Assembly: GCA_025403435.1 (NCBI GenBank)
Contig: CM046345.1
Span: forward strand, 14,823,930 to 14,887,929
Direction of reading: 5' to 3'
DNA length: 64,000 nucleotides
Source: Artocarpus heterophyllus
Taxonomy: Eukaryota > Streptophyta > Magnoliopsida > Rosales > Moraceae
Shown here: in pieces, positions 1-11,303 of the stretch
Position numbering within the stretch: the first letter of the stretch is position 1
Layout: each line of letters opens with the position of its first letter
Notes under the pieces: model-generated
What the model saw: the letters and a program-made list of their open reading frames with translations, nothing else
What the model was told of the DNA's origin: nothing
Databases searched by the model: none
Made by a program: the position numbers and the translations under genes

Positions 1-60
1 CCATGTTCAACCACAATATCACTTATACTTAAATACAAGCTGATGTATGCAACTGAAAAC

Positions 61-858
61 TCACATACATGATCCCTTAGTATAAGTGAAATTTTTAGTA
101 TGATTTGAAAGAAGTGATAGTTCTTGCAGTTTCAAAATGTGAGTACTGGTTGTCTTATTTGAAGTTGATCCTGTGGAAGTGAAGACAACATCCCAAGGCT
201 CCATGTACTCAGTTCTAACGTATTCAAGCTCTTCGGGATTTTGTTGAACAAGGTAAGTTGCTCTTTTGGGCCTTTGAATCGCCCCTAACACCATTGCGAT
301 TTCTTTCATTGTTGGTCTATCCCTTCCGTTGAAATTTAAGCATCTCTGTGCAATATTAGCAACTACTTTGATCTCTTCCTTCGCGGCATCTTTAAGAACT
401 TGCTGATCAGTAATATCAAATATGCTTTCCGCCTCCATAAGTTTTTGCTTCCTCTGACCTTCCTAAAGATATCACCTTTTTTTCGGTTAACAACTTAATG
501 AGAACCACCCCAAAACTATAAACATCACTCTTCTTGGTAAATTGGCTCGATTGGAAATATTCTGCATCCAAGTAACCAAATGTGACATTTACTATAGTGG
601 TCAGATGAGTTTGTTCCGCCGAAACTGTTCTTGATGTGCCAAAGTCTGCAACTGTTGCTCTATATTTCTCGTCAAGGAGTATATTTGAAGATTTGATGTC
701 TCGATGGTAAATTGGAAAAGAAGCCACTGAATACAAGTAAGAAAGAGCTCCTGAAACTTCTGTTGCAACTCTTTATCATATTTTCCATGTAGAAGGAAAC
801 TCTTCATTTTGCTCATGAATAATGGGACAGGGTTCCATTTGATATGAATTCATGGACT
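61..858 (-). pseudogene. WAKL kinase fragment (kinase middle and C-terminal part)
   Basis: This is a broken copy of the kinase exon of a wall-associated-kinase-like receptor. It starts inside the kinase domain at the hinge stretch ([13 protein letters not shown]). It keeps the catalytic loop [12 protein letters not shown], the DFG segment (DFGTSR) and the GYLDAEY activation-segment end, and then the C-lobe tail. Relative to the intact exon at 1,627-2,840, a 22-base deletion near 435 shifts the frame between the EAE and the KTY/NLATY stretches. The region around 740-830 is also out of frame. The N-lobe, membrane segment and ectodomain are absent. The same 22-base deletion is present at 37,375 in copy B, so it is older than the segmental duplication. 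No functional product is expected. Confidence 0.88.
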
Positions 859-1626
859 AGAAGAGTTGTATGTGAACATTGGAGAAAAAGAACAATAAAG
901 AGATAGAAAGAGAGTTGCTATATCAAGTTTTATAGCATTTCTCATTTTTATTTGTTCGAAATATTTTTTCAGTTTATGCCCATTGCAATAACTAATAGTT
1001 GCCACTGGCCTCCGCGATTGCAACTGGAGGGCATGAGAGGGATGGAGCGGTCGATGACTAAAAATTCCTCGAGTCCTGCAAGACCATTTTTCATAAATTT
1101 TGGTTTAGACGAATTTAAGTGTTCTTCGTTTCAGCCCTTTTAGAGAAACTGATGAACCCAAACTCGACAAAAAGAAGGAAACATCATAACTTTTAGTATT
1201 GCGTAAAGTTCAAGATATTTGCTTATATACCGTGTAGGATTAGAATTAAAATGCAAATTTTAATTAGTCTTATGACAAAAAGTTAGAAACATTTTAACTT
1301 TTCAGCAAATAAATTGCCCCAAAAAGAAGAAAAAAAAGGTAAAAAGGAGGTGATCTTGAGTTCAGGTCTTAATTTAAACCATACCCTTTTTTTTTCCAAT
1401 TGAACTAGGAGATCACTCATCTTAAACAAGAGCTGTTGTAGCCAACTCAAAACATACACGTGATCTTGTACTATGAGTGATACATAAGTTTTTTTTTTTA
1501 AAAAAAGAAACAAAAGAAACCCTATTGCTAGAGGAGAAATACAAGGAAGAATAAAACTTCAGTAAAGATAGGAAAAACAAAAGCCTCAACTACAAGAAAA
1601 AAAAAAAAAAGACAACTCGCTGAAGG
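859..1626. other. Intergenic spacer between WAKL copies
   Basis: No gene is visible. The stretch matches 37,807-38,562 in copy B almost base for base. The segment at 1,262-1,400 also resembles 36,830-36,950, which suggests that each WAKL copy in the array carried the same 3' flank. Short A/T runs are present at 1,490-1,505 and 1,595-1,610. Confidence 0.6.
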
Positions 1627-2840
1627 CTACTCGAAAGACAGTAGTGGCAGTTCTTGCATTTTCGGAGTGTGAGTATTGGCCGCCGTATTCGAAGTTGATC
1701 CTTTAGAAGTGGAAAAAACATCCCAAGGCTCAATGTACTCAGTTCTAACATATTCAGCCTCTTCAGGTTTTTGTTGAACACTATATGCCGCTCTCTCAGG
1801 CCTTTGAATCCCCTCCAACACTACTGCAACTTCTTTCATTGTTGGTCGATTCCTTCCGTTCAAATTTAAGCAGCTTTGTGCAAGATTAGCAACTACCATG
1901 ATCTCTTCTTTTGGGGCATCTTCAAGAACTTGCGGATCAATAATATCAAAGACACTTTCTGCCTCCATTGTCATAACAAAATATGTGGCTAAGTTTTTGC
2001 TTTCCTCTGACCTCGTTAAAGATATTGCTTTTTCTCCAGTCAATAACTCTACGAGAACCACCCCAAAACTATAAACGTCGCTCTTTTCTGTGAATTGGCT
2101 TGATTGGAAATATTCAGGATCCAAGTAACCAAATGTGCCATATACTATAGTGGTGAGATGAGTTTGCTCCACCGAAACTGTTCTTGATGTGCCAAAGTCT
2201 GCAACTTTTGCTCTATATTTCTCGTCAAGAAGTATATTTGTAGATTTGATGTCTCGATGATAAATTGGAAAAGAGGCTGCTGAATGCAAGTAAGAAAGAG
2301 CTCCTAAAACTTCTGTTGCAACTCTTAACCGCATTTTCCATGTAAAAGGAAACTCCTCATTTCGCTCATGAATATAATGGGACAGGGTTCCATTTGATAT
2401 GAACTCGTAGATTAGAAGAGGAACTTCTGTCTCTAAACAACATCCCAACAATTGAACCACGTTCCGATGATTGATTTGTGAAAGGATAACAACCTCATTA
2501 ACGAAGTCTGAGAGTTGGGCTTCATCAACCATTTTAGACTTCTTTATGGCAACAATTTTTCCATCTTCCAACATTCCCTTGTACACAGTGCCCTGGCCTC
2601 CTTGGCCAAGAATTCTGTCTCTACTAAAATTATCAATGGCCTTCTTCAATTCATTCGAATTGAACAACTTGGTTTTCTGGACGTTGCCTTCAACAGTAGA
2701 TATTTGTTGTTGCAGCAACAAACCACCATTGCGTTTGAAAAACTTTCGCTTGCGTTTAATTTCTCGTCTTTTCTTTATGAACTTGTATAACCCCCATGTA
2801 CTGAAAAGTAGAAACAATGCTCCAAGAGCACTGCCAACAC
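1627..2840 (-). CDS. WAKL-A exon 3: membrane segment and complete kinase domain
   Basis: This exon is one open frame of about 404 codons. It begins with a hydrophobic membrane helix ([15 protein letters not shown]) and a basic stop-transfer stretch. The kinase follows: glycine loop GQGGQG, VAIK lysine, an alpha-C glutamate candidate in FVNEVV, HRD catalytic loop with Asp and Asn ([12 protein letters not shown]), DFG, GYLDPEY, and a C-lobe ending in a Ser/Thr-rich tail. All residues needed for catalysis are present. The acceptor is TACAG before GTGTTGG at 2,840. An ATG at 2,851-2,853, inside the intron, is in frame with the exon and would add only four residues before it. Unspliced or internally initiated transcripts could therefore yield an ectodomain-less membrane kinase. 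Production of such a protein is only inference. Confidence 0.85.
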
Positions 2841-3305
2841 CTGTATGGATCAAATCAAACGTGCATAAATATTGATAGACACATTATAGTAAATCATGGT
2901 TATTAATAATCTTGTTGTAAAAGGAAACATGTATGTGTACGGAAAAGTTGAAGTTACAGTGCTGTAGTAGTTTCCGTATATACCTAGAAGAAGCACCGCA
3001 TTGTTACTATAACTATCACAAAACTTGAAGTGCATGAAATCATGTAACTTGTGAACAGAGCATATCAGGAAAACACATGCAGAAAGAAGTTCAATAAAGA
3101 GTGTAAGTTTGCACAATAATAGCTATAATATATAAATATACAACACGTATATATACATATATGCACACTCACGTACGTACATATATATTTCGAAGATGCA
3201 TATGATATCTTGCAGTTTTTCTACTTTCTAGCTGTTCTTTCTAATTTGCTTATATTGGATATTCCTATTCAAACATCAGAAGTAAAAACTGAGAGAGAGG
3301 AAGAC

Positions 3306-3416
3306 CTATGACGATAGACTTGCGCTTGTAACTGCAATGGTAGCCCCCGTAAGTATTAACACAAGTGCCCCCTGGCCCACAATCTCTTGAGAACTCCTCC
3401 TCGCATTCATTGAAAT
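3306..3416 (-). CDS. WAKL-A exon 2: EGF-like calcium-binding module
   Basis: This 111-base exon encodes 37 residues that start DFNECEEEF and contain CGPGGTCVNTYGGYHC. That is the usual cysteine pattern of the second, calcium-binding EGF module of WAK and WAKL proteins. The acceptor is TCAG at 3,417-3,420 and the donor is GTCTTC starting at 3,305. Both ends are phase 1, so the exon joins cleanly to its neighbours. The corresponding exon is missing from B1 and B2. Introns of about 400 and 465 bases flank it, with nothing else recognisable in them. Confidence 0.8.
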   Translation of the reverse strand: MSMNARRSSQEIVGQGALVLILTGATIAVTSASLSS

Positions 3417-3816
3417 CTGACAGGAAAACCCAGAAGATAAAATCAAAACAAGGAGCTAATATCTTTAAAAAAAAAATCAAAAGAATGCCGTACACTCTTT
3501 CTATGCTGTGTATGTTGTTCGATCGGTAGACTCACAAATTAGTGCCAATGAAATGAAATATAACTTACATCATTGATTGACATGCATCTCTATGTTGTTT
3601 TACAGTTCTTTTTTTCTTTTTTGAAATTATAAGTGTGGGAGTCCAATCTACATTTTATGATGGACTCCAGTATAAAATTACTATTTAGGCAATGCCTGCT
3701 ATCACATATATAACAGTGCTTTTCTTTCCTTCTTCCAATAAAATGGGAAAAAAATGAATAAGTGATCACTTATAAGCTCATCATAGAAAGTAGTTTAGAT
3801 TGCATTGAAGGTTTAC

Positions 3817-4851
3817 CTTCACTGCATCCTTCAATGAGATAGGGATTTCCTCGCAATCCAATGCAGTGACATTGTGGAGGAGACCTCAAATATTCCTCAC
3901 TTTCATCATCACAGTAGTGTAAGCGCTGTTTTCTTGCTGACCAAGACATAAATGTTCTAAAGATCTTGTCGATGTCGGTATAATTTATGTACCAATCTAG
4001 GGTGACTGGAACATAGTCCATATTATGGATGACTGTAAAACTCGACATTGAACTATTCTTGTAATTAGACCAATTGTGCCCGTCTATCATGAACGCAAAT
4101 TTGCATTCATTTTCTCTCCTATATTGATCTTGATCAGCTGCAGTAATGTTATTGTTGAACAAGATTTCGAAGGAATCTAGAATATTGTCGGTAATGTAAG
4201 TTTCGCAACAGTCTGTGCCATCACAAAGGATTTCATTTCTTGCAGAGCCATTATGATGATCACTTGATGAACCAATAGACATGCACCCAATCTAAGAGTA
4301 TATGTTGCCTGAACGCAAAGCGATCGAGGTAAGAACACCACAACTCACGGCAACGAAAGTGTTTTGTGAAGAGGAATTAAACGGCATTCCTGTTAAATTC
4401 AGCAGATTCTGGGTTTTCTTATCCAAACAGTTCAAGAAACTTATGGGGTTTTTTACCTGAAAATTATATTGATTACCACCGCCTATGACCAGAGAATATT
4501 GATCACCATTGCGCATGTAATAACTAACCTATCTGTAAAAATCTGAAATATTGAGCACTTCCCATTTGGTGAGTTTGAGGGAAGGCCTATGCGGGGTGGA
4601 AGATCTGTTGCAGAATATTTCGAACCGTTCATCAAGAGAACAATTAAGGCCGATTCCAAATGGGAATGGGATGTTAACTTCCCTGCATTGTGGATCGCAT
4701 TGATCCTTGGCAATTTCTCAGTCGGCAGTGCTGCTTCTGATGCTGATAACATTAGTACTGTATTCCTTGAAGCCAGCATGCAAGTTACAACAGTAACTAA
4801 CAACTTCAAGACGACCATTGATCTTTTTCTTTGATCTTTAACCATCTTCAT
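3817..4851 (-). pseudogene. WAKL-A exon 1: signal peptide and pectin-binding ectodomain, disrupted
   Basis: The first frame starts at an ATG at 4,851 or 4,845 and gives a hydrophobic signal peptide (VVLKLLVTVVTCML). The true ectodomain frame then reads AKDQCDPQCREVNIPFPFGI, the N-terminal motif of the GUB_WAK domain, followed by NCSLDERFEIFCNRS. It continues through VKNPISFLNCLDKKTQN and CDGTDCC to NYTDIDKIF and ends before the EGF exon with GNPYLIEGCSE. The two frames differ by one base. Later TAG codons interrupt the sequence after SDFYR and after NIYS. All the family landmarks remain recognisable, so decay is recent. Confidence 0.85.
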
Positions 4852-7800
4852 CACGTTCCTAATGATCCATATGTTATATATAACATAGATTACAGAAACA
4901 AACAAAGGCAGGGAAATCAACTACTAATTAATCGAGAATAACAAGGCCAAAACAAAACTGTCTATCAGACATGCTCACGCTTTTTTCAATATATAATAAA
5001 TTGTAGAGTTGATTAGGTTAATTACCTAAACATGTACAGTTTCAATTTCTCTTCACTTTATCGTTTGTAATTGGAAACTATATATATTTATCCTTATAAT
5101 TTGAAAAAACATTTTTCAATTCCACTCCACATTTTCGAGATGTACAGGAATAAACGTAGCCAAGACAATAAACCAATAGTTAAAAACAAAGCAAAAACAA
5201 AACTTCTTTTCACCCACCATTTTTTGTCTCAAATAGTGTTTAAGCAGTTGTATTATATCATATTAATCTATTATGACCACCCACGAATTAAATTTTATAT
5301 TTCAATTATTGCTTATTACACCCCTATATTATTGTTCCAAAGAAGTTCCTACAATTGAGATTTTTTTTTCTTTTTACCCACCAACCAACAGATAACCATA
5401 TCGCAAAAATTCAGCATGGAAAAGCTCGAAAGGTTCTGCCAAAAATAGTTTGGGATTATGTCGTTTGGTCTTGGGACTTTCCTGATTGGTTTGAGAACCT
5501 AATTAAAGAAGACCATAATTTTTTAATACACGTAGATCTGTAGATTGTTGAGTATGCGGCTTTACTTCATAAATAGTCATAGGGAGAACCCTTTTTTTTT
5601 ATTAGTTTTTGAGAATTCCCATGTTTCTTTCCTTTTTTTTTTTGGTTTTATTTTAGATATCCCATGTTTCTTCTTCACATAGTAAGACATGTTTTCCCTT
5701 AAAAAAAAAAAAAAAAAGACATTGTTTTTCAAAAAGAAAAAATGTGTACAGTTTTACTTGAATAATGTTGTGGGACTAATACAATTACAGGTTTGATCTA
5801 ACTCTTTCATAAGCTAATGTTTTGAGTTCAACAAATGACATGGCATAAGCTGATTGGTTAGATGCCAATTATGATACCAAAATTTGGATAGATAATCTGA
5901 ATTCGCAAAATTTGGACTCAAAATGTTAAAGTGGAGTTAAAAAAACATTGAAACAGATTTCTCAAATCTAAAAGTTATCATAGTAGTTTCAAAAAACTAA
6001 GAAATATATTGAGGAAAAAACACCGAACTAGTCTAGTTACCTGCAATCTCACTCTAAATCAAAAGTCAAATTTACTATGAGTTTTGATCTTCTTTTTTTT
6101 TTAAAAAAAAAAAGAGAAAAAAAAGAAGAAAACTTTCAAATGTCTCTTATTGATTTTTTTTCTGATTTAATTTTTAATTTCCTTTTCAAATATATTTCTA
6201 CTTAAATATTTTCTCAAACATTAATTTCTTAAATATGGCTCAAATCAAGATTTTTATTCCTAACTGTCTCCATTCAATGATGAAGCTATAATTTTTTTTA
6301 GAGGGGGAGGGGTGGGTGGTTTGAGATTTTGTGATGATTGTAAATACAAACAAAAAGTTAATCAAAATTAATTGTTAACACACTATAAATTACTTCCTAT
6401 GGGTTTTCATGTCTTCAAAATATTGTATAACAACATCATTATCAAAGCTATTGAAGCTGTGTTTCTCAGTTTTCACTAGTAAAAATATCATTCTTCAATT
6501 GATCTCAAATTCTATTGCATGTCTAATTCTTCATATTTATGAAAACTCTTATGAAAATTTTATATCCACATATCTTAAATGTCAATAATTAAAATATGCG
6601 CACATGCATACTTCCAAATTAGTTTGTACATATAAAATATGGGTTTACACGTTATATATATTCTAAAAAAATGTCGTCACTTTATTATTTGCTAATCTTT
6701 TAAATTTTGTAACCTTTATCGAACAAATATCTTTTAGCGTTTTCGTTTACCTAATGCTAAATAAATTATAGCGTATTTCACCATAGAAAAGAAAGCAAAA
6801 GCACTCATAGCTTATTCTTTAAAAAAATAAAAAGAGAGAGGATAAAGATAAAAATAATAATAACAACCATGCAAAAAAATTTCTTTAAACAAAAAGACAA
6901 AAAATTTCATTTTGCAATGATTAGTTAATTATGTTAAAGATTTATAATTAAATTTCAATGTACGTGCAAAATAAGATATTATAAATTAAAAAAGAAACGA
7001 AGCTGACAAAAATAAAGAATAGAAAATATGTACATTAAAGCGTTATCACAAAGGATAGAATTTTTATGATAGTGACAAAAATAGTAAAAAAAAAAAAGTG
7101 TTAAATATGTACCTTGAAGTGTGAATATAAGAATTATCATAAATAATTGAAGTTCTAGGATAATAACAAAACTATTATAAAGAAATATGTGCACTAAATA
7201 TGAATATAAGTGTTATCATAAAAAATTGATTCATCATTATGACAATGACGAAAGTAGTAAAAAAAATGTCAACCATGTGTCCCAAAATATGTGTATAGAT
7301 GTATCATAAAAATATATAAATTATAAAAAATGTCAAATATGTGCTCCAAAGTATGAGCATAAGTTTTATCATAAGAATAAATTCATTATGACAATGACAA
7401 AAATAATAATAAGAGGATGAATCAGAATGAAAATAATAATAAAAATGTATAAATTGTATAAACATAAAAAAAAAATGAACAAACTTGATGGAATTGAAAA
7501 TAATAATAATAAAAAAGATGAATCAATGTTATAAAAAAAATAAGTAAACCTGATGAAATAAACATGTTTCTCGATAGCTACAACTATAGGAAGATAAAAG
7601 ATTTGAACTGATGAACGAGAGAGCCAATGTTTAAATATTAATGATCTTGGAGTGAAATGATGAAATGAATGTGAGAGAAAAGCTATGGCAATTAATCCAG
7701 AAGAGCAAAACATAAGTAGAAAATACTAAAAGAAATCCAAAATTCAAAGATTTTGTGGTAGGAAAACAAAAATAGAATAAAAGCATATGATATGATTTTT

Positions 7801-9309
7801 TTAGGAATTAATTGATATTTACAACTACAAGTCATGTGATAAAAAAATGAACAAACTTGATGGAATTGAAAAAAAAAAAAAAGAAGATGAATCAAGGTTA
7901 TAAAAAAATAAGTAAACCTGATGAAATAAACATACTTCTCGACAGCTACAACTGTAGGAAGATAAAAGATTTCAACTGATGAAGGAGGGAGGCAATGTTT
8001 GAATACTAATGACCTTCGAGTGAAATGTTGAAATGAATGTGAGAGAAAAGCTTTGACAATTAATCCAGAATAGCAAAACATAAGGAGAAAATACTAAAAG
8101 AAATCCTAAATTTAAAGATTTTGTGGTAGGAAAACAAAAATAAAATAAAATAGGAATAAAATAAAATAAAACAAAAGCGTTTGATATGATTGTTTTTAGG
8201 AATTAATTGGTATTTACAACTACAAGTCAACCAGATGTATAATACACTAATCGTATCAGCGTATGTAATACGTGAATCACATCTACAAAAAAATATGCAA
8301 TGTGAATTATTCAATATCATTAATTGTAGTAAATAAAAGCGATATGGAAAAGTCAACTATGCTAAAAAAAATAAAAAATTAGCATTTTTGATATTTTGTT
8401 TATTAAAATATCTAATTTTAATTAAATCTGCTATTTACACAACATTTGTCTAATAGTTGCTATTAATTTTAATTACCTCTTTAAGAAATGCTATTTCCCC
8501 CCTTAAAAATCTACATGTATACTTCATATCCTAACTAGTTTGTATAACAACTCCGCTTGCAGTTTGACACGCTTTAACAAAAATTTGACTGTTTAAAAAC
8601 TAATCAATGATTTACTATAAATTTATAATTTATGTACAAAAAAATTAACAGTTAGTCGATCAATTTTTTTTTTAAAAAAATCACTTTTCAAATGTCAAAA
8701 CTAGGAGCATTTATTTAAAGTTGGTCTTGAATCCACCACTTGAATATAATATATTTGGAGGAAAAACGAAAAAAAAAATACGTGTTAGTATAAAAATAAA
8801 ATAGAAAAATGTATATTTAGTAATACAATTGAAAAAAGGAAAAAAGAAAAAAAAGAAGCAAAGCTCAAATTCTAAATAAGTTCCTGCTTAATTCGTACTA
8901 GATATAATTGTAAATCAAAATGATATAAGTTAATTTTACAAATTCAAATAATATAAGTAACTACATTCCTAGAAAATTATTTGTCATAGAAGATATTTCA
9001 TCTTAACCATAAAACTCTAATTGTTTTTTTTATCTTATCAAAAAACTGTAATTTAACTTCATCATACCAGAAAGGATGTTGTGTGTATTTCCCACGCAAA
9101 TCCAAAGTAGAGCTTCGGCTGAAGAAGCATGCAAGAAAGAAGAATAATTTAGATTTTATTGAAATAAAGAGATCTTAATAACAAGTTTAAGTATGAAATG
9201 TAAAACAAAACCTCTTTAAAATGCTTGGGCATACATTCAATATTGTTTCCGGACACCCAAGAAAGCGAGATTGCAAGTACGTGTATTGTCGCTAGCTTCT
9301 TTAAACTTG
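4852..9309. other. AT-rich spacer shared with copy B
   Basis: I see no gene in this 4.5 kb. It is poor in G and C, full of A or T runs, and its short open frames are low-complexity. It aligns with 44,036-44,878 and then 50,046-53,331 in copy B. TTTCT at 5,624-5,628 is the uninterrupted target site of the copia element present in copy B. A tandem duplication at 7,467-8,226 is specific to copy A. The last part (about 8,780-9,300) also resembles 16,760-17,780, an older local duplication. Confidence 0.7.
7467..8226. repeat. Tandem duplication of about 375 bp, copy A only
   Basis: Two units follow each other, 7,467-7,838 and 7,839-8,226. Both start at an A run followed by ATGAACAAACTTGATGG and end near TTTACAACTACAAGTCA. 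The corresponding place in copy B (51,900-52,265) has one unit. The duplication therefore arose in copy A after the segmental duplication, or was lost from B. The similar minus-strand open frames in the two units are a by-product of the repeat and not genes. Confidence 0.8.
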
Positions 9310-9848
9310 GGATGTGTTTGGTATGAGGAAAGTAAAAATGGGTGTTGTTTGGTTAATTAGATTTATAGGAGGAGGGAAAGATCTAGAGATTGAGAATCCT
9401 TTGGGCCCCTTCAAAACTAAGTTATAATGGAGTATACGACGGATTGACGTTAGGTGAAGAAAAACAGAAGTTGCATTTCCTTTGTAGACCCTCATAAACT
9501 TACTAATTTCCCACAAAATTCTTTAGATATTTTAAACATTATTCACATTTTTTTTTTTGGTTTTCAGATATACTTTTGTGCAAACACGTCTATGCATGCT
9601 ATATGTAAACACAAACACATTTGCATTAACCTTTTAGATTAATATTTTAAAAATAAAAATTTTTAAGCAAATCTAAAATTATTTCTACCAGGGATCATTT
9701 GACCAATAAAACTAAATCTCTCCCACCCCTTCTTTTAATGCCAAACGAGGAAAGGAAATTCTTCATCCTTCTGCCTTTCCTCCACACTCCCCTTCCCTTT
9801 TAACCTATTCACCCTTCCACTATTCCATCCCTCCTTCCAAACACATCC
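9310..9848. mobile_element. MITE-like element with GGATGTGTTTGG ends
   Basis: The element starts with GGATGTGTTTGGT and ends with CCAAACACATCC, a perfect 12-base inverted match. The interior is AT-rich with no coding capacity. It lies exactly where similarity between copies A and B stops. I cannot define a clean target-site duplication, so the superfamily is open; hAT and PIF/Harbinger are the usual candidates for such ends. Confidence 0.6.
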
Positions 9849-10672
9849 TTTAAGTCAATGCGTTTACTATTCAAGTCTTTCTCATGTCATGTCTTCTCAT
9901 GCGCCCCACAAAATTAATTTGGAGGAGATTATTTAGAGCCAGAAATTTCGTAGTGAAGGAGCTAGCTACCATATGTCCTTAGAATCTTGACTTTCATTCG
10001 TCTTCCCAGCCTTCCTGCTAGTCACTGGAGCCTTACGACACGGCATTGCATTTATTGTATATCCTAAACCAATTGGATAACGATCCGATTAGAGTATTAT
10101 CATCTGGATATATACAAATTAATTATTTTGCAAAGGGACACTAGCAAGCTGCAATTAACACTTGCTCTTTACCCAATGGGGTTTTGACCCCTCAGAAAGA
10201 AAAGGTAGGCCTCACCAAATGGGGCTCGCGTGGGTCCCACCAAGTGGGCCTATCTTTTATTCGGATATATAACAACCCTCTTTAGGATGAGTACTGAGTG
10301 TCTTATTTTCTTTTTTTTTTTTTTTTTGCCTCCCTTAGAACAAGTGTATTATACAAGTTAAAAAAGGTCTTTATATATATATATATATACACCTTTATTT
10401 CTTGGGTTAATACTTTATTGCTGATCTTAGAAAACGACTTTCATAAACATAGCGAAAACATAATTATAGTATGGAACATATATAACAAAAATTTTCTTAA
10501 AATTTTTGTAAAATATTCTATAGATTACATTAATTTTATGCTTAAATAAATATATGTAAACTTTGCGTACCCAGCTGATAAGTTGATATTGGAAATCTTC
10601 TATCAGGAAAGGCGCTTTTTATCAACAAAAGCTCCCTCTTCCTTACCTAGTCCTTGACACCGGGATGGACAA
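9849..10672. other. Stretch without recognisable genes
   Basis: No supported gene lies here. The stretch holds a T run near 10,310-10,326, a TA repeat at 10,371-10,388, and a short G/C-richer patch at 10,170-10,260 with imperfectly repeated GGGCC and GTGGG words. It appears unique within the window and separates a MITE from the LTR retrotransposon remnants. Confidence 0.5.
10371..10388. repeat. TA dinucleotide microsatellite
   Basis: An uninterrupted run of alternating T and A, 18 bases long, in intergenic DNA. Confidence 0.8.
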
Positions 10673-11303
10673 ATGTGTGGATATTGGAGGAATTATGGTT
10701 TCTTTGGATCACTTGACTCGTTTTAGTCACCCATTAATCTCAACACATGAGCAAAACTAGTCTTAGGATGAAGAACTTTGCTTCTATCTCTTTCTCTCTC
10801 TAAACACCTATATGAGGGGATTTTCAAAAAGTACTCTCTATTTCTCCAGGACTCATAAGTATCTTAAGAATAAATAGAGGAAGCCTCTATTTATAGAGAA
10901 TAGGAGTTTCATCAAATTTTAAAAGGTTCGTGTTATTTTAATTTAATAATAAATATTTCATTAAAATTAAAGACACAATTTTTCGTTCCTTATACCATGA
11001 TAGGTGCCACACACAAATGCCATATCTATATGCGTGGTGCTAACAAGAGGAGAAAGAAGAGAAAAAATATGCTTGTCACCCAATCTCATTTGTTTTCACA
11101 TTTAGCTTTTCATATTTGAATTAAATCATATTTATTTAAAATTAGAAATTCTAAATATTGAAACTTAGTAAACAAGGTTTGAACTATACAAGGTAATATT
11201 TCCCTCTAGCAGTTTGCACCACACACAATGGGATCTTTCCACTGTGTGCGCCACACACAGTAGGTCTCATCTATTATATGTCATCCAAAATTTATTATTT
11301 TAT

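Larger units (their letters stand above)
1627..4851 (-). pseudogene. WAKL receptor kinase gene A (ectodomain broken, kinase intact)
   Basis: This is a three-exon wall-associated-kinase-like gene. The exons are 3,817-4,851 (signal peptide plus pectin-binding GUB_WAK-type ectodomain), 3,306-3,416 (calcium-binding EGF-like module) and 1,627-2,840 (membrane segment plus Ser/Thr kinase). GT-AG borders and phase 1 junctions fit at both introns and recreate D-F-N-E-C and G-V-G-S. Family members sit in the plasma membrane and sense cell-wall pectin. The first exon is not open: one base is missing near 4,708 in an A run, so the signal-peptide frame leaves the ectodomain frame, and TAG codons follow near 4,522 and at 4,292-4,294. 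Exons 2 and 3 are open. I infer a recently silenced receptor gene. A sequencing error could explain the A-run deletion but not the two stops. Confidence 0.88.
1..9310. repeat. Segmental duplication copy A, first block
   Basis: This block matches 36,952-53,331 in the same orientation, apart from insertions and a tandem duplication in the other copy. Both contain, in the same order, a WAKL kinase fragment, a WAKL gene and a long AT-rich spacer. Base 1 corresponds to about 36,952, so copy A probably continues left of the window. Similarity stops at about 9,310, where a MITE begins here and a GGCCC-rich repeat begins in copy B. The match was read by eye; no identity was computed. Confidence 0.88.

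Noticed and set aside
1589..1612. CTACAAGAAA near the 3' end of WAKL-A as a second CACTA end
   Set aside because: The initial CACTA is not complete and the copies in B1 and B2 differ here; it is part of the gene's A-rich 3' flank.
5355..5543. Plus-strand frame with tryptophan-rich end
   Set aside because: The counterpart in copy B (44,560-44,720) is interrupted and there is no recognisable domain.
7369..8356. Three similar hydrophobic minus-strand frames
   Set aside because: They are by-products of a tandem DNA duplication in AT-rich sequence; the single unit in copy B is not open, and no signal or family is recognisable.
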